A stretch of DNA of 64,000 nucleotides from Sinomonas sp. ASV486 (GCF_030908215.1 NZ_JAVFJK010000017.1:1-64000), one strand, 5' to 3'; shown: positions 32,924 through 41,921, numbered from the stretch's first letter. A program made the numbers and translations. The notes: generated by a model not told the origin, from the sequence alone.

Positions 32924-33283
32924 ATGAAGAAGTGGACGCGCTGGGAGGACTACGTAGCGATCGTAGCCGGCCTGTACGCGGCACTTGCAACGTTGTGGAC
33001 GACGCAGACCACGTCGTCGACATCGCTCATGCTCGTGTTCGGTGTTCTGCTGGTCGTCTCGGGGGTCACCAATCTGGCCATGCCGAGCACGCCGTGGCTC
33101 GAATACGCGCAGTGCGCGTTCGGGGTCCTGCTTTTCGCGTCCCCGTGGATGGGCATGTACACCGCCCACATGGGAGCGTCCTGGACCTCGTGGATCGCTG
33201 GCATCATCGCCGCTGGAGCGACAGCCGCAGCCTTCAAACCGGCTATCGACGCTCAGCATCATCGCGTGATGCCTTCGCACTGA
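32924..33283 (+). CDS. SPW-repeat membrane protein
   Basis: A 119-residue protein with four transmembrane helices. Two SPW-type units are visible: 'WEDYVAIVAGLYAALATLWTT' with 'VFGVLLVVSGVTNLAM', then 'YAQCAFGVLLFASPWMGMYT' with the 'SPW' tripeptide and 'WIAGIIAAGATAAAF'. Function of SPW proteins is unknown. GGGAGGAG lies about 9 nt before the ATG. The gene ends before a GC-rich hairpin at 33309-33334. Confidence 0.82.
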   Translation: MKKWTRWEDYVAIVAGLYAALATLWTTQTTSSTSLMLVFGVLLVVSGVTNLAMPSTPWLEYAQCAFGVLLFASPWMGMYTAHMGASWTSWIAGIIAAGATAAAFKPAIDAQHHRVMPSH

Positions 33284-33308
33284 GCGAGTCATCTCTTCAC
33301 ATCACACC

Positions 33309-33334
33309 GGCCGCGGTCCCCTTGGGGCCGCGGC
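33309..33334 (+). terminator. terminator after SPW-repeat gene
   Basis: GGCCGCGG-T-CCCC pairs with GGGGCCGCGGCC across a short loop, with one bulged T. It starts 26 bp after the stop codon and is followed by CTTCCGT. Confidence 0.5.
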
Positions 33335-33510
33335 CCTTCCGTGGCCGCATGTTGGTCGCGGGTCTGAGGCAGAGTATGGCATTGGATTGCCGCGACGGCG
33401 CGGCCAGAGCACCGTCTGCTTGTTGTCGGTGCGGCCGGAAGGTCCGCAGGAACATCGATCGGAGGCGCTACGCTGATCAGGCTTGCCCCTACTAGCTGGA
33501 GAAGAGGGCC

Positions 33511-34623
33511 ATGGCTGATACGACGCCCACCGCGCCCAGACGGCAACTCGCCGAGATCTGGTCGGACGGTCTGGGAAGAGCGGGCATCCGCTCCATCCAG
33601 ACACTCGCCGTCGGGGCTCTGGTCTGGGCGGTGGTCTGGATCCTGCTCAGAGTCCCGCTCGTCGTCATCCCGGTGTTGATCGCGGCGATCCTTGCCTGTG
33701 CCATTGCCCCGCTCGTGGGCTGGCTCCATGCCCACGGATGGCCGCGCGCCTTGGCTGTGCTGACCTCGTTCGTGGCGATCCTCGCCGTGTTCGGCGGGGT
33801 CATCACGGCGATCGTGTTCCTCGTCCGGGCTCAGGCCCACGAGCTGGCGGACCGATTCACGGCCGGCTTCGAACAGCTCCACGCCTTCCTCAACAATGGG
33901 CCTGTCCGGATCAGCGACGAGCAGATTACCCAGGCTCGCGACTCAATCCAGCACTTCTTCACCTCGGGCGGCATCGGGGCCGAGGCTCTCACGGGGGCGC
34001 GGACCGCGGGCGAGATCGCCACGTCACTCATCCTCATGGCCGTCATTCTGTTCTTCTTCCTCAAGGATGGCAGGCAGATCCTCGAGTTCCTGCTCGGATT
34101 CATGCCTCCCGCGCAGCGCGACACGGCCCGTCTGTCCGCGGAGCGCAGCACGGTTGTCCTTGGCGGCTATGTACGCGGCACCGTCCTGATTGCCGCCGCC
34201 GACGCGGTCATCGTTTGCACGGGGCTGCTGATCCTGCGTGTTCCACTGGCCCTCCCGCTGGCTGTCTTCGTGTTCATCGGCGGGTTCATCCCGATCCTCG
34301 GGGCAACCCTCGCAGGTCTGCTCGCGGTCGGCGTGGCCCTCATCTCGAACGGCCCCGTGACGGCTCTCATCGTCTTGATCGTCGTCCTTGCCGCGAACCA
34401 GATCGAGCACCACCTGCTCCAGCCTTTCCTCATGGGCAAGGTCCTCTCGATTCACGGACTCGCGATCATCCTCGCTCTCGCCTCCGGGACGGTCCTCGCC
34501 GGCATCATCGGGGCCCTGCTGGCCGTGCCGGTCACCGCGACAGCGTGGACCGTCATCAAGACGTGGACGGGAAGGGACCAGCCTGGGGAAGCCGCGTCTG
34601 CCGGGGGAGAAGGGCCCGCCTAG
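33511..34623 (+). CDS. AI-2E family transporter (PerM/YdiK-like)
   Basis: A 370-residue membrane protein of the UPF0118/AI-2E exporter family, with about eight transmembrane helices. Signatures: 'VVIPVLIAAILACAIAPLVGWLHAHGWPRALAVLTSFVAI' near the N-terminus, the soluble segment 'FTAGFEQLHAFLNNG', and the C-terminal 'FIPILGATLAGLLAVGVALISNGPVTALIVLIVVLAANQIEHHLLQPFLMGK'. Members move diverse small molecules or ions; the substrate here is unknown. GGAGAAGAGG precedes the ATG. Ends just before a long terminator shared with tRNA-Thr. Confidence 0.85.
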   Translation: MADTTPTAPRRQLAEIWSDGLGRAGIRSIQTLAVGALVWAVVWILLRVPLVVIPVLIAAILACAIAPLVGWLHAHGWPRALAVLTSFVAILAVFGGVITAIVFLVRAQAHELADRFTAGFEQLHAFLNNGPVRISDEQITQARDSIQHFFTSGGIGAEALTGARTAGEIATSLILMAVILFFFLKDGRQILEFLLGFMPPAQRDTARLSAERSTVVLGGYVRGTVLIAAADAVIVCTGLLILRVPLALPLAVFVFIGGFIPILGATLAGLLAVGVALISNGPVTALIVLIVVLAANQIEHHLLQPFLMGKVLSIHGLAIILALASGTVLAGIIGALLAVPVTATAWTVIKTWTGRDQPGEAASAGGEGPA

Positions 34624-34642
34624 AGGGCAATGCGGGATGCAG

Positions 34643-34684
34643 AAACCCCTCTCAGTCCCGCTTGAGCGGGTCTGAGAGGGGTTT
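34643..34684. terminator. bidirectional terminator between AI-2E gene and tRNA-Thr
   Basis: An 18-bp stem with a single T·T mismatch (34643-34661 with 34666-34684) and a TTGA loop. The outer three pairs are A-T, giving AAA/TTT flanks in both directions. It serves the plus-strand transporter gene and the minus-strand tRNA. Confidence 0.8.
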
Positions 34685-34688
34685 GTGG

Positions 34689-34761
34689 AGCCTCCTAGCA
34701 GGATCGAACTGCTGACCTTCTCATTACGAGTGAGACGCTCTACCGTCTGAGCTAAGGAGGC
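34689..34761 (-). tRNA. tRNA-Thr(CGU)
   Basis: The reverse complement begins GCCTCCTTAGCTCAGACGG and ends with acceptor AGGAGGC plus a T discriminator. The anticodon loop CTCGTAA gives CGU, and the T-arm is GGTTCGATCC-like. CCA is not encoded. A promoter match is present at 34799-34828 and a terminator at 34643-34684. Confidence 0.95.
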
Positions 34762-34798
34762 ATTCCAGTGCTCCGCGAGGCGGAACCACCGGGAAACT

Positions 34799-34828
34799 AC
34801 TCTAGTCGAGTCCTCCGCTCGCGGTCAA
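34799..34828 (-). promoter_or_regulatory. promoter of tRNA-Thr
   Basis: On the minus strand TTGACC (34828-34823), 18 bp, TAGAGT (34804-34799): a near-consensus housekeeping promoter, placing the start about 30 nt upstream of the tRNA. Confidence 0.65.
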
Positions 34829-35106
34829 AACGGTTCAGCCTTCCCGAACGCTTTCCCGAAAGGTGGGTGGCGGCCACCACCCCCAGCGTGGCGGCCGCCG
34901 AACACTCAGATACCCGGCCTGCACCGTTATGACGCAAGTTCGTCGAAGTTTGTGGCCCGCCGGTCTCGCAGGCAGTGCGCGCCGCCCGCGCAACAAGCGT
35001 GTTCACCCTGTGTACGCGGTGAGTTCAGGCGCACGACGAGCCGGGCTGGGATGCTCGGGAAACCCCGGTCCGGTCCGGGGCCTGCGAGAGGAACGAGGTC
35101 CGATCA
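34829..35106. other. intergenic region with no gene recognised
   Basis: This stretch, between the tRNA-Thr promoter and the HAD gene, holds no convincing ORF or RNA. A small hairpin CCCCGG/CCGGGG is near 35065-35082, and an AGGAACGAGG ribosome-binding region precedes the GTG at 35107. Confidence 0.5.
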
Positions 35107-35826
35107 GTGACGCTCCACCTGCGGTCCGCGCACGAGCGCGAGACGCGTCTAGCCGTGCTGGACATGAACGGCACGACGATGACCGACGGCGGCGCGGCTG
35201 AACGCGCCGTCGAGCGCGCCCTGCAGGAGCGCGGCGTGCAGGGGGCCCGGCTCGACGACGCGCTGGTCCGGTCCCGTCGAAGCGCGGGGCTGGACCGCTC
35301 CGAACTGTTCGCGACGATCTTCGCGGGCGACGTCGGCGCCGCCCACGCGGCGTCCCGCACCTTCTCTACGGCATACGACGCGATGATCGCCGACGGTGCC
35401 ATCCGGCCGATTCCCGGTGCCGAGGACACCGTCCATGTGCTGCGCGACCACGGGCTCAAGGTCTGCCTCGTCACGGGCTTCGGCCGCCACACCCAGAACA
35501 GCATCCTCGAGGCCCTCGGCTGGATGGGGCTTGCCGATCTCTCGCTGTGTTCAGAGGACGCGGGCCGCGGGCGCCCGTACCCTGACATGATCCTCACTGC
35601 CGTCCTGGCCCTGGACGTCGAGGACGTCCGCGATGTCGCGGTCGTCGGCGACACAGTGGCGGACATCACGTCGGGACGCCGGGCCGGAGTCGGTGCAGCC
35701 TTCGGCGTGCTCACGGGAGCCAACACCGAAGATGAACTCCGTGCTGCGGAGGCGGACGCCGTCGTGCCCTCGATCGTCGACGTGCCGGGGCTCCTCTGGC
35801 CCGTCCGCACGACGGTCCTGAGCTAG
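35107..35826 (+). CDS. phosphonatase-like HAD hydrolase
   Basis: A 239-residue HAD protein. Motif I 'LAVLDMNGTTMTD' has the nucleophilic Asp in the D-M-(A/N)-G-T-T form typical of phosphonoacetaldehyde hydrolase-like proteins. Motif II is 'VCLVTGFGRHTQ' and motif IV 'VAVVGDTVADITSGRRAGVG'. The cap domain lacks an obvious Schiff-base lysine, so a general phosphatase role is as likely as phosphonate cleavage. The GTG start is preceded by GAGGAACGAGG. Confidence 0.8.
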   Translation: MTLHLRSAHERETRLAVLDMNGTTMTDGGAAERAVERALQERGVQGARLDDALVRSRRSAGLDRSELFATIFAGDVGAAHAASRTFSTAYDAMIADGAIRPIPGAEDTVHVLRDHGLKVCLVTGFGRHTQNSILEALGWMGLADLSLCSEDAGRGRPYPDMILTAVLALDVEDVRDVAVVGDTVADITSGRRAGVGAAFGVLTGANTEDELRAAEADAVVPSIVDVPGLLWPVRTTVLS

Positions 35827-35851
35827 TCCCGGCTCAGGGGCGCGCACCGGC

Positions 35852-37405
35852 TCAGCAGTGCACGCCGTCGGCGGGTGCCTTGTGGTCCACGAGGTATGCG
35901 TCGACGTTGCTGTCGACGCACCTCGAGCCGCGCCCGTAGGCCGTGTGGCCCTCGCCCTTCCACGTCAGAAGGGCAGCGTTCCCGAGCTCGTTGCGCAGGT
36001 TGCCGGCCCATTCGTACGGCGTGGCCGGGTCTCCCGTCGTGCCGACCACGAGGATCGGGCTATGGCCCGAGTAGTGCGCCGGCGCCGGCGTGCGCACGGG
36101 CTGGTAGGGCCAGTCACGGCAGTTCACGCCTCCGTAGGCGAAGAACTCGCCGAGCGTGGGGGAGGCCTGCTTGAGCTCCTCGGCCTCGGCCCGCATCCCG
36201 GCCGTCGTCGAGTCGGTGGGGTAGTCGAGGCAGTTGTACGCCGTGAAGGCAAACGAGCTGTTCGAACTGTAGGTGCCGTCCTGCTCGCGGTCTGCGGCGA
36301 TGTCTGCGAGGCGCAGCATGCCGCTGCCGTCCCCCCGAAGGGCGCCCTTGAGCGCCTGCGTGAGGGCAGGGTAGTTGCTGTCGTTGTACAGGGGCAGGAT
36401 GAACCCGTTGACGAAGTCGATGCTGTTGACGATCCGGCCGCTGCTCGTGGACATCGGATGGGCGTTTACCGAGGTGAGCAGGGTCTGGATCTGCGCGACG
36501 GCGTTGTCTTCCGGACCGGACAGCGGGCAGTCTGACTGGGACACGCACGATCGGACATAGGCGTGGATGGCTGCCTCGAAGGCGCGGGCCTGGCCCAGCG
36601 TGATCTCGTGGTTGCCCAACGCCGGGTCCAGCGCGCCGTCGAGCACCATACGGCCCACCCGGTCCGGGAACAGGCCCGCATACGTGGCGCCGAGGAACGT
36701 GCCGTAGGAGTAGCCGAGGTAGTCGAGCTGCACCTGCCGGGCAGCGGCGGCGCGGATGACGTCCACGTCCTTCGCGGCGCTGATCGTGTCGGTGTGGGCG
36801 AGCATCGGTCCGGTATTCGCGACACACGCGTCGATGAGCTGCTTCTGCTGTGCGAACTCTTCCTGCAGGCCGGCATCGGTCTCGGGGTCCGCCGTGACCT
36901 GCCGGAGCGCGTCCCGCTGGGTGTCGTTGAGGCAGGTGACCGGGGCGGAGCGCTTGACGCCGCGTGGGTCGAACCCGACAACGCTGTATGCGTCGAGCAG
37001 CTTGGCCGAGAACATGGTCTGCACTGAGTCCTTGACCAGGTCATACCCCGAGCCGCCCGGCCCGCCCGGGTTGACCAGGAGGCTTGCTTTCGCGTTGCGG
37101 CCCGTGAGGCGGATGAGGGCCAGTTTTGCCGTGTCAGCCGAAGGCTTCGCATAGTCGACCGGGACCTCAACGGTCGCGCACTCGAACTTGCCGCCCTCGC
37201 ACGGCGACCACTGCACCGGCTGCGTGTAGAACCGCTCGAGTCCCGCGGGAGCTCCCTGGGTGGCCGCCGCATCACCGCTCGGCTGGGACGCGCTCCCGGT
37301 GGACGGCGTGCATCCCGTGAGCACAAGGAGTGCGGAGACCAGTGCTGCCAGCACAGGGCCGAGCATCGAGCCCGGCCGGGGCCGCGGGGAAGCAGGGGTC
37401 GTCAC
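35852..37405 (-). CDS. secreted alpha/beta-hydrolase lipoprotein, TAP-like (tripeptidyl aminopeptidase type)
   Basis: A 517-residue exported hydrolase. The N-terminus has a signal peptide with a lipobox ending at Cys32 (LVLTGC). The alpha/beta-hydrolase core has oxyanion 'LLVNPGGPGGSG', the nucleophile Ser in GYSYGT, then the C-terminal TAP-like domain with 'LVVGTTGDPATPYEWA' (Asp) and 'GEGHTAYGRGSRCVDSNVDAYL' (His). It resembles the SlpD/SlpE and Rv2223c/Rv2224c group of Ser peptidases. The start overlaps the holB stop by four bases (ATGA), so it is translated from the tmk-holB transcript. Confidence 0.88.
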   Translation of the reverse strand: MTTPASPRPRPGSMLGPVLAALVSALLVLTGCTPSTGSASQPSGDAAATQGAPAGLERFYTQPVQWSPCEGGKFECATVEVPVDYAKPSADTAKLALIRLTGRNAKASLLVNPGGPGGSGYDLVKDSVQTMFSAKLLDAYSVVGFDPRGVKRSAPVTCLNDTQRDALRQVTADPETDAGLQEEFAQQKQLIDACVANTGPMLAHTDTISAAKDVDVIRAAAARQVQLDYLGYSYGTFLGATYAGLFPDRVGRMVLDGALDPALGNHEITLGQARAFEAAIHAYVRSCVSQSDCPLSGPEDNAVAQIQTLLTSVNAHPMSTSSGRIVNSIDFVNGFILPLYNDSNYPALTQALKGALRGDGSGMLRLADIAADREQDGTYSSNSSFAFTAYNCLDYPTDSTTAGMRAEAEELKQASPTLGEFFAYGGVNCRDWPYQPVRTPAPAHYSGHSPILVVGTTGDPATPYEWAGNLRNELGNAALLTWKGEGHTAYGRGSRCVDSNVDAYLVDHKAPADGVHC

Positions 37406-38556
37406 AGGTCTCCTCGGAGCAGGGCCACGGCCATCGCCTCGACCGCGAGAAGCGGAGCGACGTTCGTGGTGGTGATGCGCTGGCGGGTGGTGTTGATGGC
37501 ATCCATCCGGGCCAGCGTGGCCTCAGGGGTGGACGTCTCGGCAAACTGGCGGATCTCGGCGCCGAGATCGGCGTTGACCGGCTCGACGCCGCCGTCGAGC
37601 TGGACCATGAGCACGTCCCGGTAGAACGAGAGGAGGTCCGTGAGCGTCCGGTCCAGGGAATCGGTCACCGAGCGCTTGGCTCGGCGCTTCTGATCGTCCT
37701 CGAGCTGGCGCAGCTGTGACCGCAGGGAGGGCGGGAGCCTGTCACCCTCGGCGACTCCCAGAGTCTCGAGGAGCCTGGCGCGTTCTGCGGCGTCACGCTC
37801 GTCGTTGGACGCGGTCGCCTCATCCGTGGCAATCGTGACGAGCTTCTCTGCGAGGGCCACGGCCTGGGAGACGGTCCCGAGCGCGAGCGGCGCGCGGACC
37901 GTCTCGGAACGGCGCTCCCTGGCCGCGGTATCGTGCGCGAGTCTGCGGGCTATCCCGATGTGGCTCTGGGCGGCGCGTGCCGCCTCGAGCGCGAGGGCGG
38001 GGTCGGCGCCGTCGCGCTCCACGAGCAGGTCAGCGACGTCCTGCACCGGGGGGAGCCGCAGTCCGACGGGCCGGCAGCGTGAACGGATCGTCACGAGCAC
38101 GTCGGCGGGCGAGGGTGCGCACAGCATCCACACCGTGCGCGGCGTGGGCTCCTCGATCGCCTTGAGCAGCACGTTCGTGGTGCGTTCCGCCATGCGGTCG
38201 GCGTCCTCGACCACGATGATGCGGTACCGGCCCGTCTGTGGCCGGTCGCCGGCCTTGGCGACCATCTCGCGGGCCTCGTCGATCGTGATCGTGACCTTCT
38301 CGGTGCGCACGAACTCGACATCCGGGTGGGTCTCCGTGAGTACGGCATGGCAGCTCGGGCACACGCCGCAGCCGCGCGCCGTGACGTCGTCGACCTCGCA
38401 GTTGAGGGCTGCCGCGAACGCCTTGGCGGCCGTCGACCGGCCGGAACCGGGCGGCCCCGTGAACAGCCATGCGTGCGTGAGGCCTTCTCCTGCGGCCGCC
38501 CGGCGCAGCTGTTCGACCACGGGCGCTTGGCCGCGCAGATCGTCCCAGACGGTCAC
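37402..38556 (-). CDS. holB: DNA polymerase III subunit delta prime
   Basis: A 384-residue clamp-loader subunit. P-loop-like 'FTGPPGSGRST' at residues 32-42, the four-cysteine zinc module C53, C63, C66 and C69, and sensor-1 'VEDADRMAERTTNVLLKAIEEP'. The AAA+ part ends near residue 200, followed by helical collar sequence. The GTG at 38556 overlaps the tmk stop as GTGA; upstream codons in the same frame are antisense-like and are excluded. Confidence 0.9.
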   Translation of the reverse strand: MTVWDDLRGQAPVVEQLRRAAAGEGLTHAWLFTGPPGSGRSTAAKAFAAALNCEVDDVTARGCGVCPSCHAVLTETHPDVEFVRTEKVTITIDEAREMVAKAGDRPQTGRYRIIVVEDADRMAERTTNVLLKAIEEPTPRTVWMLCAPSPADVLVTIRSRCRPVGLRLPPVQDVADLLVERDGADPALALEAARAAQSHIGIARRLAHDTAARERRSETVRAPLALGTVSQAVALAEKLVTIATDEATASNDERDAAERARLLETLGVAEGDRLPPSLRSQLRQLEDDQKRRAKRSVTDSLDRTLTDLLSFYRDVLMVQLDGGVEPVNADLGAEIRQFAETSTPEATLARMDAINTTRQRITTTNVAPLLAVEAMAVALLRGDL

Positions 38557-39254
38557 GCGCGGGTCCCGTCTCCCGCGCGCAGCACCGAGCGGACGCCCTC
38601 GGCCACGGCCGAGGCGAGCTCGCCGGCGGGCCGTGCGGCGTCGAGCACGAGGGACGACGCCGGGTGCGCCGCGGCGAGCTCGAGGAAGGCCTCGCGGACG
38701 CTGTGGTGGAAATCGTCCGGCTCTGACTCGAGGCGATCCTCGGCAGCGTCTCCGGCGGTGCGGCGGGCGCGTCCCTGCGCCGCGTCGAGGTCCAGCACCA
38801 CTGTCAGGTCCGGCCACAGTCCCTCGGTAGCCCAGTCGTTGAGCCCGCGGACCTCTTCGGCGCCGAGCCCCCGCGCGACGCCCTGGTAGACGATGGAGGA
38901 GCCGATGTAGCGGTCCGTGATCACGACGGCGCCCCTCGCCAGTGCGGGCCGGATCGCCTGCGCGACGTGGGCGGCCCGTGCGGCAGCGAAGATGAGGGCC
39001 TCGGTGCGGGAATCGATCTCGCCATGCCCGTGCTCGAGCACGAGGGCACGGAGCTTCTCTCCGATGTCCGTCCCGCCGGGTTCCCTCGTGAGCAGGACCT
39101 CGCGGCCCTCGGCCCGGAGCGTCTCGGCCAGCAGCCGCGCCTGCGTGGACTTGCCCGCTCCGTCCCCGCCTTCGAAGGCGACGAAGAGCCCCGGGGCGGT
39201 CGGCGCAGCGGGGCGGGCGGGCGGAAGGATAGGGAGGTCACCGGGGGAAGTCAC
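38553..39254 (-). CDS. tmk: thymidylate kinase
   Basis: A 233-residue dTMP kinase. P-loop 'FEGGDGAGKSTQ' (27-38), 'LTREPGGTDIGEKLR' (the DRX/TMP site), and 'ITDRYIGSSIVYQGVARGL'. The first ~20 residues are a Pro/Ala-rich extension. I use the GTG at 39254 because TAGGCT (39267-39262) ends 7 nt before it, a leaderless promoter arrangement; an ATG at 39314 would add 20 residues of low similarity. Operon tmk-holB-TAP-like peptidase. Confidence 0.88.
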   Translation of the reverse strand: MTSPGDLPILPPARPAAPTAPGLFVAFEGGDGAGKSTQARLLAETLRAEGREVLLTREPGGTDIGEKLRALVLEHGHGEIDSRTEALIFAAARAAHVAQAIRPALARGAVVITDRYIGSSIVYQGVARGLGAEEVRGLNDWATEGLWPDLTVVLDLDAAQGRARRTAGDAAEDRLESEPDDFHHSVREAFLELAAAHPASSLVLDAARPAGELASAVAEGVRSVLRAGDGTRA

Positions 39255-39414
39255 TGCCTCAAGCCTACCGGTGGTTGAGGGTCCGGCCGGCCCGGGGCGG
39301 CCTGGCGTGGACAACGTCCGCAGCCCTCGTCAACGCAGCATCAGGACATGCCGCAAGCGGGCCGGTATGACGGCGACTGCGGATGCGGCGTTGCGGATGG
39401 CTAGATTGGGAACC

Positions 39415-40584
39415 ATGACCTCTGACCCCGTCTACCCCCACCTCGACGACGCCGCCCTCGCCGCCCTTTCTCCCGAGACCCTGACCGTCGCGGCGGGCAG
39501 GCCCGAGCGCGGTCCGGATGCCCCGGTGAACCCCGCGATCGTGCTCTCGTCCACGTTCATGGGCCTCGGCGGGGTCGGCGAGGGGTCGCGGGGGTATGCG
39601 CGCTTCTCGAATCCCACGTGGGATCCATTCGAGGATGCTCTGGGCAAGCTTGAGGCCTCGCCCCTCCCGGCGCTCCTGTTCAGCTCTGGAATGGCTGCGG
39701 TCGCTGCTGCGATGAGCCTCGTTCCGGTGGGCGGCGTGCTCGTGGCCCCGCGGCACTCGTACTCGGGCACCCTCGGGCTCGCGCAGCTCAAGGCGGAGCG
39801 GGGAGAGCTCACCCTCCTCGAAGTGGACATCGATGACACCGAGGCGGCTTCTGCCGCTCTTGACGGCGCCGACGTGCTCTGGGTCGAGAGCCCCACCAAC
39901 CCCATGATGGAGGTCGCGGACCTCCCCGCACTTGTCGCCGCAGCGCGTGCGGCCGGGGTCCTGACGATCGTCGACAACACGTTCTCGACCCCGCTGGGAC
40001 AGAAGCCCCTCGCGGTGGGTGCGGACGTCGTCGTGCATTCCGCGACCAAGTACCTCGCCGGGCACTCAGACGTGCTCCTCGGCGTGGCCGTCGCGGCGAG
40101 CGAGCAGCTGCGCGGGCGCCTGCACCAGCAGCGCACGCTCCACGGTGCCATCGCGGGCCCCTTCGAGGCCTGGCTCGGGCTGCGCGGCCTCCGCACCCTC
40201 GCGCTGCGGGTCGAGCGCTCGCAGGCCACCGCGGGGGAGCTCGCCCGCAGGCTCGAGGAGCACCCCGCCGTCGCGCGCGTGCGCTACCCGGGGCTCCCCT
40301 CGGATCCTGGCCACGAGCGAGCGGCAGCCCAGCTGACCGGCTTCGGATCGATCGTGAGCATCGAGCTCGACGACGCCGCGGCCGCCGACGCCTTCGTGGC
40401 CCGCCTCGCGCTCTGGCTCCCCGCCACGAGCCTGGGCGGCGTCGAATCGACGATCGAGCGGCGGCGCCGGCACGCCGCCGAGCCGCTCACCGTCCCCGAG
40501 GGCCTCGTGCGCCTCAGCGTGGGAATCGAAAACGTCGAGGACCTGTGGGAAGACCTCCATCAGGCCCTCGGCGCAGGGCTGTAG
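39415..40584 (+). CDS. cystathionine gamma-synthase-like PLP enzyme (trans-sulfuration)
   Basis: A 389-residue Cys/Met-metabolism PLP enzyme. PLP lysine K212 is in 'SATKYLAGHSDV'; 'DNTFSTPLGQKPLAVGADVVVHS' and 'GYARFSNPTWDPFEDALGKLE' are family signatures, with C-terminal 'SLGGVESTIERRR'. It would act on activated homoserine, cystathionine or a related substrate, and a gamma-lyase role cannot be excluded. TAGATT (39402-39407) is 7 nt before the ATG, so it is probably leaderless. The TAG stop codon forms part of the next gene's -10 box. Confidence 0.85.
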   Translation: MTSDPVYPHLDDAALAALSPETLTVAAGRPERGPDAPVNPAIVLSSTFMGLGGVGEGSRGYARFSNPTWDPFEDALGKLEASPLPALLFSSGMAAVAAAMSLVPVGGVLVAPRHSYSGTLGLAQLKAERGELTLLEVDIDDTEAASAALDGADVLWVESPTNPMMEVADLPALVAAARAAGVLTIVDNTFSTPLGQKPLAVGADVVVHSATKYLAGHSDVLLGVAVAASEQLRGRLHQQRTLHGAIAGPFEAWLGLRGLRTLALRVERSQATAGELARRLEEHPAVARVRYPGLPSDPGHERAAAQLTGFGSIVSIELDDAAAADAFVARLALWLPATSLGGVESTIERRRRHAAEPLTVPEGLVRLSVGIENVEDLWEDLHQALGAGL

Positions 40585-40593
40585 GCTGATCTC

Positions 40594-40917
40594 GTGGACG
40601 GCAAATTCCTCATCGCATGGATCCAGTACGGCACGTTCTATGTGACCGGGCTGATCTGCGCCGGGGTCGCGGTGTGGGGGTTCATCGACTGCCTCATCCG
40701 CAAGGGACCCGCGTTCGAGGCGAACCTCAAGCGGACCAAGGGCTTCTGGCTCGGGCTCACGGGCGGAGCTGCCTTCGTGACCCTGCTCGGACTGGCCCTG
40801 CCCCAGGGCAGCGGCTTCATCTTCGGCTTCGGTGGGTACGGACTGTTCAACATCGCGGCCGTCACGGCTGCGGGCGTCTACCTCGCCGACGTCCGCCCCG
40901 CGGTCGCCCGCCGCTGA
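40594..40917 (+). CDS. DUF2516-family membrane protein
   Basis: A 107-residue protein with three transmembrane helices ('FYVTGLICAGVAVWGFIDCLI', 'FWLGLTGGAAFVTLLGLALP' and 'GLFNIAAVTAAGVYLADV') and the DUF2516 feature of a 'DCLIRKGPAFEANLKRTKGFW' linker. Function unknown. TAGGCT (40582-40587) ends 6 nt before the GTG start and overlaps the stop codon of the upstream gene. Confidence 0.8.
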   Translation: MDGKFLIAWIQYGTFYVTGLICAGVAVWGFIDCLIRKGPAFEANLKRTKGFWLGLTGGAAFVTLLGLALPQGSGFIFGFGGYGLFNIAAVTAAGVYLADVRPAVARR

Positions 40918-41008
40918 CGTCCCTCGCCGCCGAGGCCGGGTCTCCTCATGCGGAGATCGGGCCGAGCCTGCCTGAAGCCGCCCGCCGCGCCCGGATAGGC
41001 TGATCTCC

Positions 41009-41845
41009 GTGGTGGAGAAGGCGAGGCCGGTCCGGACTGCTTCCGGGCACAGGGGGCGCGGCGTCGTCGGCAACGTGACCAGGGGGACCACGAACCCCAA
41101 CCGGATGCGTAGGGTGGATCGCTGGATCACGGGAACCCAGGCCAGACGCCTCCTCTCCCACCCGCCCCGACCGCACGCCGTCGACCTCGGCTACGGCGCC
41201 TCGCCGATCACCGCCGTCGAACTGTTCACCCGCCTGCGCCACGTCCGCCCTGACCTGAGGCTCACGGGGATCGAGATCGAGCCACGCCGGGTTGCGGCCG
41301 CAAAGCCCCTCGAGCGCGATGGCCTCGACTTTCGCGTCGGCGGATTCGAGCTGCCCGTCGAGGGCCGCCCGGTCCTCGTACGCGCGTTCAACGTGCTGCG
41401 GCAGTATGAGGAGTCCGACGTCTCCGGCATCTGGGACCTCGTCCGTTCCCGCCTCGCGCCCGACGGAATCTTCATCGAGGGCACGTGCGACGAGATCGGT
41501 CGGCGCGCGGCGTGGGTGACGCTCGACGCCGCGGGGCCGCGCGCGCTGTCCCTCGCCGTGCGCTTCGGCTCGTTCGACCGCCCGTCCGATGTGGCGGAGC
41601 GCCTCCCGAAGGCGCTCATCCACCGGAATGTCCCGGGGGAGCGCGTCTACGCTTTCCTCTCGGCGCTCGACGCCGCATGGCTGGCCGCCGCTCCGCTCGC
41701 GCCGTTCGGGGTGCGGCAGCGCTGGCTCGCGATGTGCCGATCGGTCAAGGCAGACGGCTGGCCCGTGCTTCACGGTCCTAGTCGATGGCGGCTCGGGGAG
41801 CTCACGGTTGCGTGGGAGGCCGTGGCGCCGGACGGCCCCCGCTGA
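41009..41845 (+). CDS. class I SAM-dependent methyltransferase
   Basis: A 278-residue protein with motif I 'AVDLGYGASPITAVELF', motif II 'RLTGIEIEPRRVAAAK' and a following 'VRAFNVLRQYEES' strand, the seven-strand methyltransferase core. No substrate-specific features are recognised. TAGGCT (40996-41001) ends 7 nt before the GTG, so the transcript is probably leaderless. A 21-bp tandem repeat starts 11 bp after the stop codon. Confidence 0.75.
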   Translation: MVEKARPVRTASGHRGRGVVGNVTRGTTNPNRMRRVDRWITGTQARRLLSHPPRPHAVDLGYGASPITAVELFTRLRHVRPDLRLTGIEIEPRRVAAAKPLERDGLDFRVGGFELPVEGRPVLVRAFNVLRQYEESDVSGIWDLVRSRLAPDGIFIEGTCDEIGRRAAWVTLDAAGPRALSLAVRFGSFDRPSDVAERLPKALIHRNVPGERVYAFLSALDAAWLAAAPLAPFGVRQRWLAMCRSVKADGWPVLHGPSRWRLGELTVAWEAVAPDGPR

Positions 41846-41856
41846 ACGCGACCCGT

Positions 41857-41921
41857 CTACACGGGGTGATGTCGGGCCTACACGGGGTGATGTCGGGCTG
41901 GCACGGGGTGATTTCGGGGGT
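41857..41921 (+). repeat. 21-bp tandem repeat (3 units) after methyltransferase gene
   Basis: Three units: CTACACGGGGTGATGTCGGG at 41857, the identical 20-mer at 41878, and a variant with CTGGCACGGGGTGATTTCGG at 41898. The core ACGGGGTGATGTC is the reverse complement of the core of the array at 54961-55084. It fills most of the gap before gpm. Confidence 0.8.

Noticed and set aside
32770-33495. 241-codon plus-strand frame overlapping the SPW-repeat gene
   Set aside because: The SPW-repeat frame has a strong ribosome-binding site and clear transmembrane pattern; this frame has neither.
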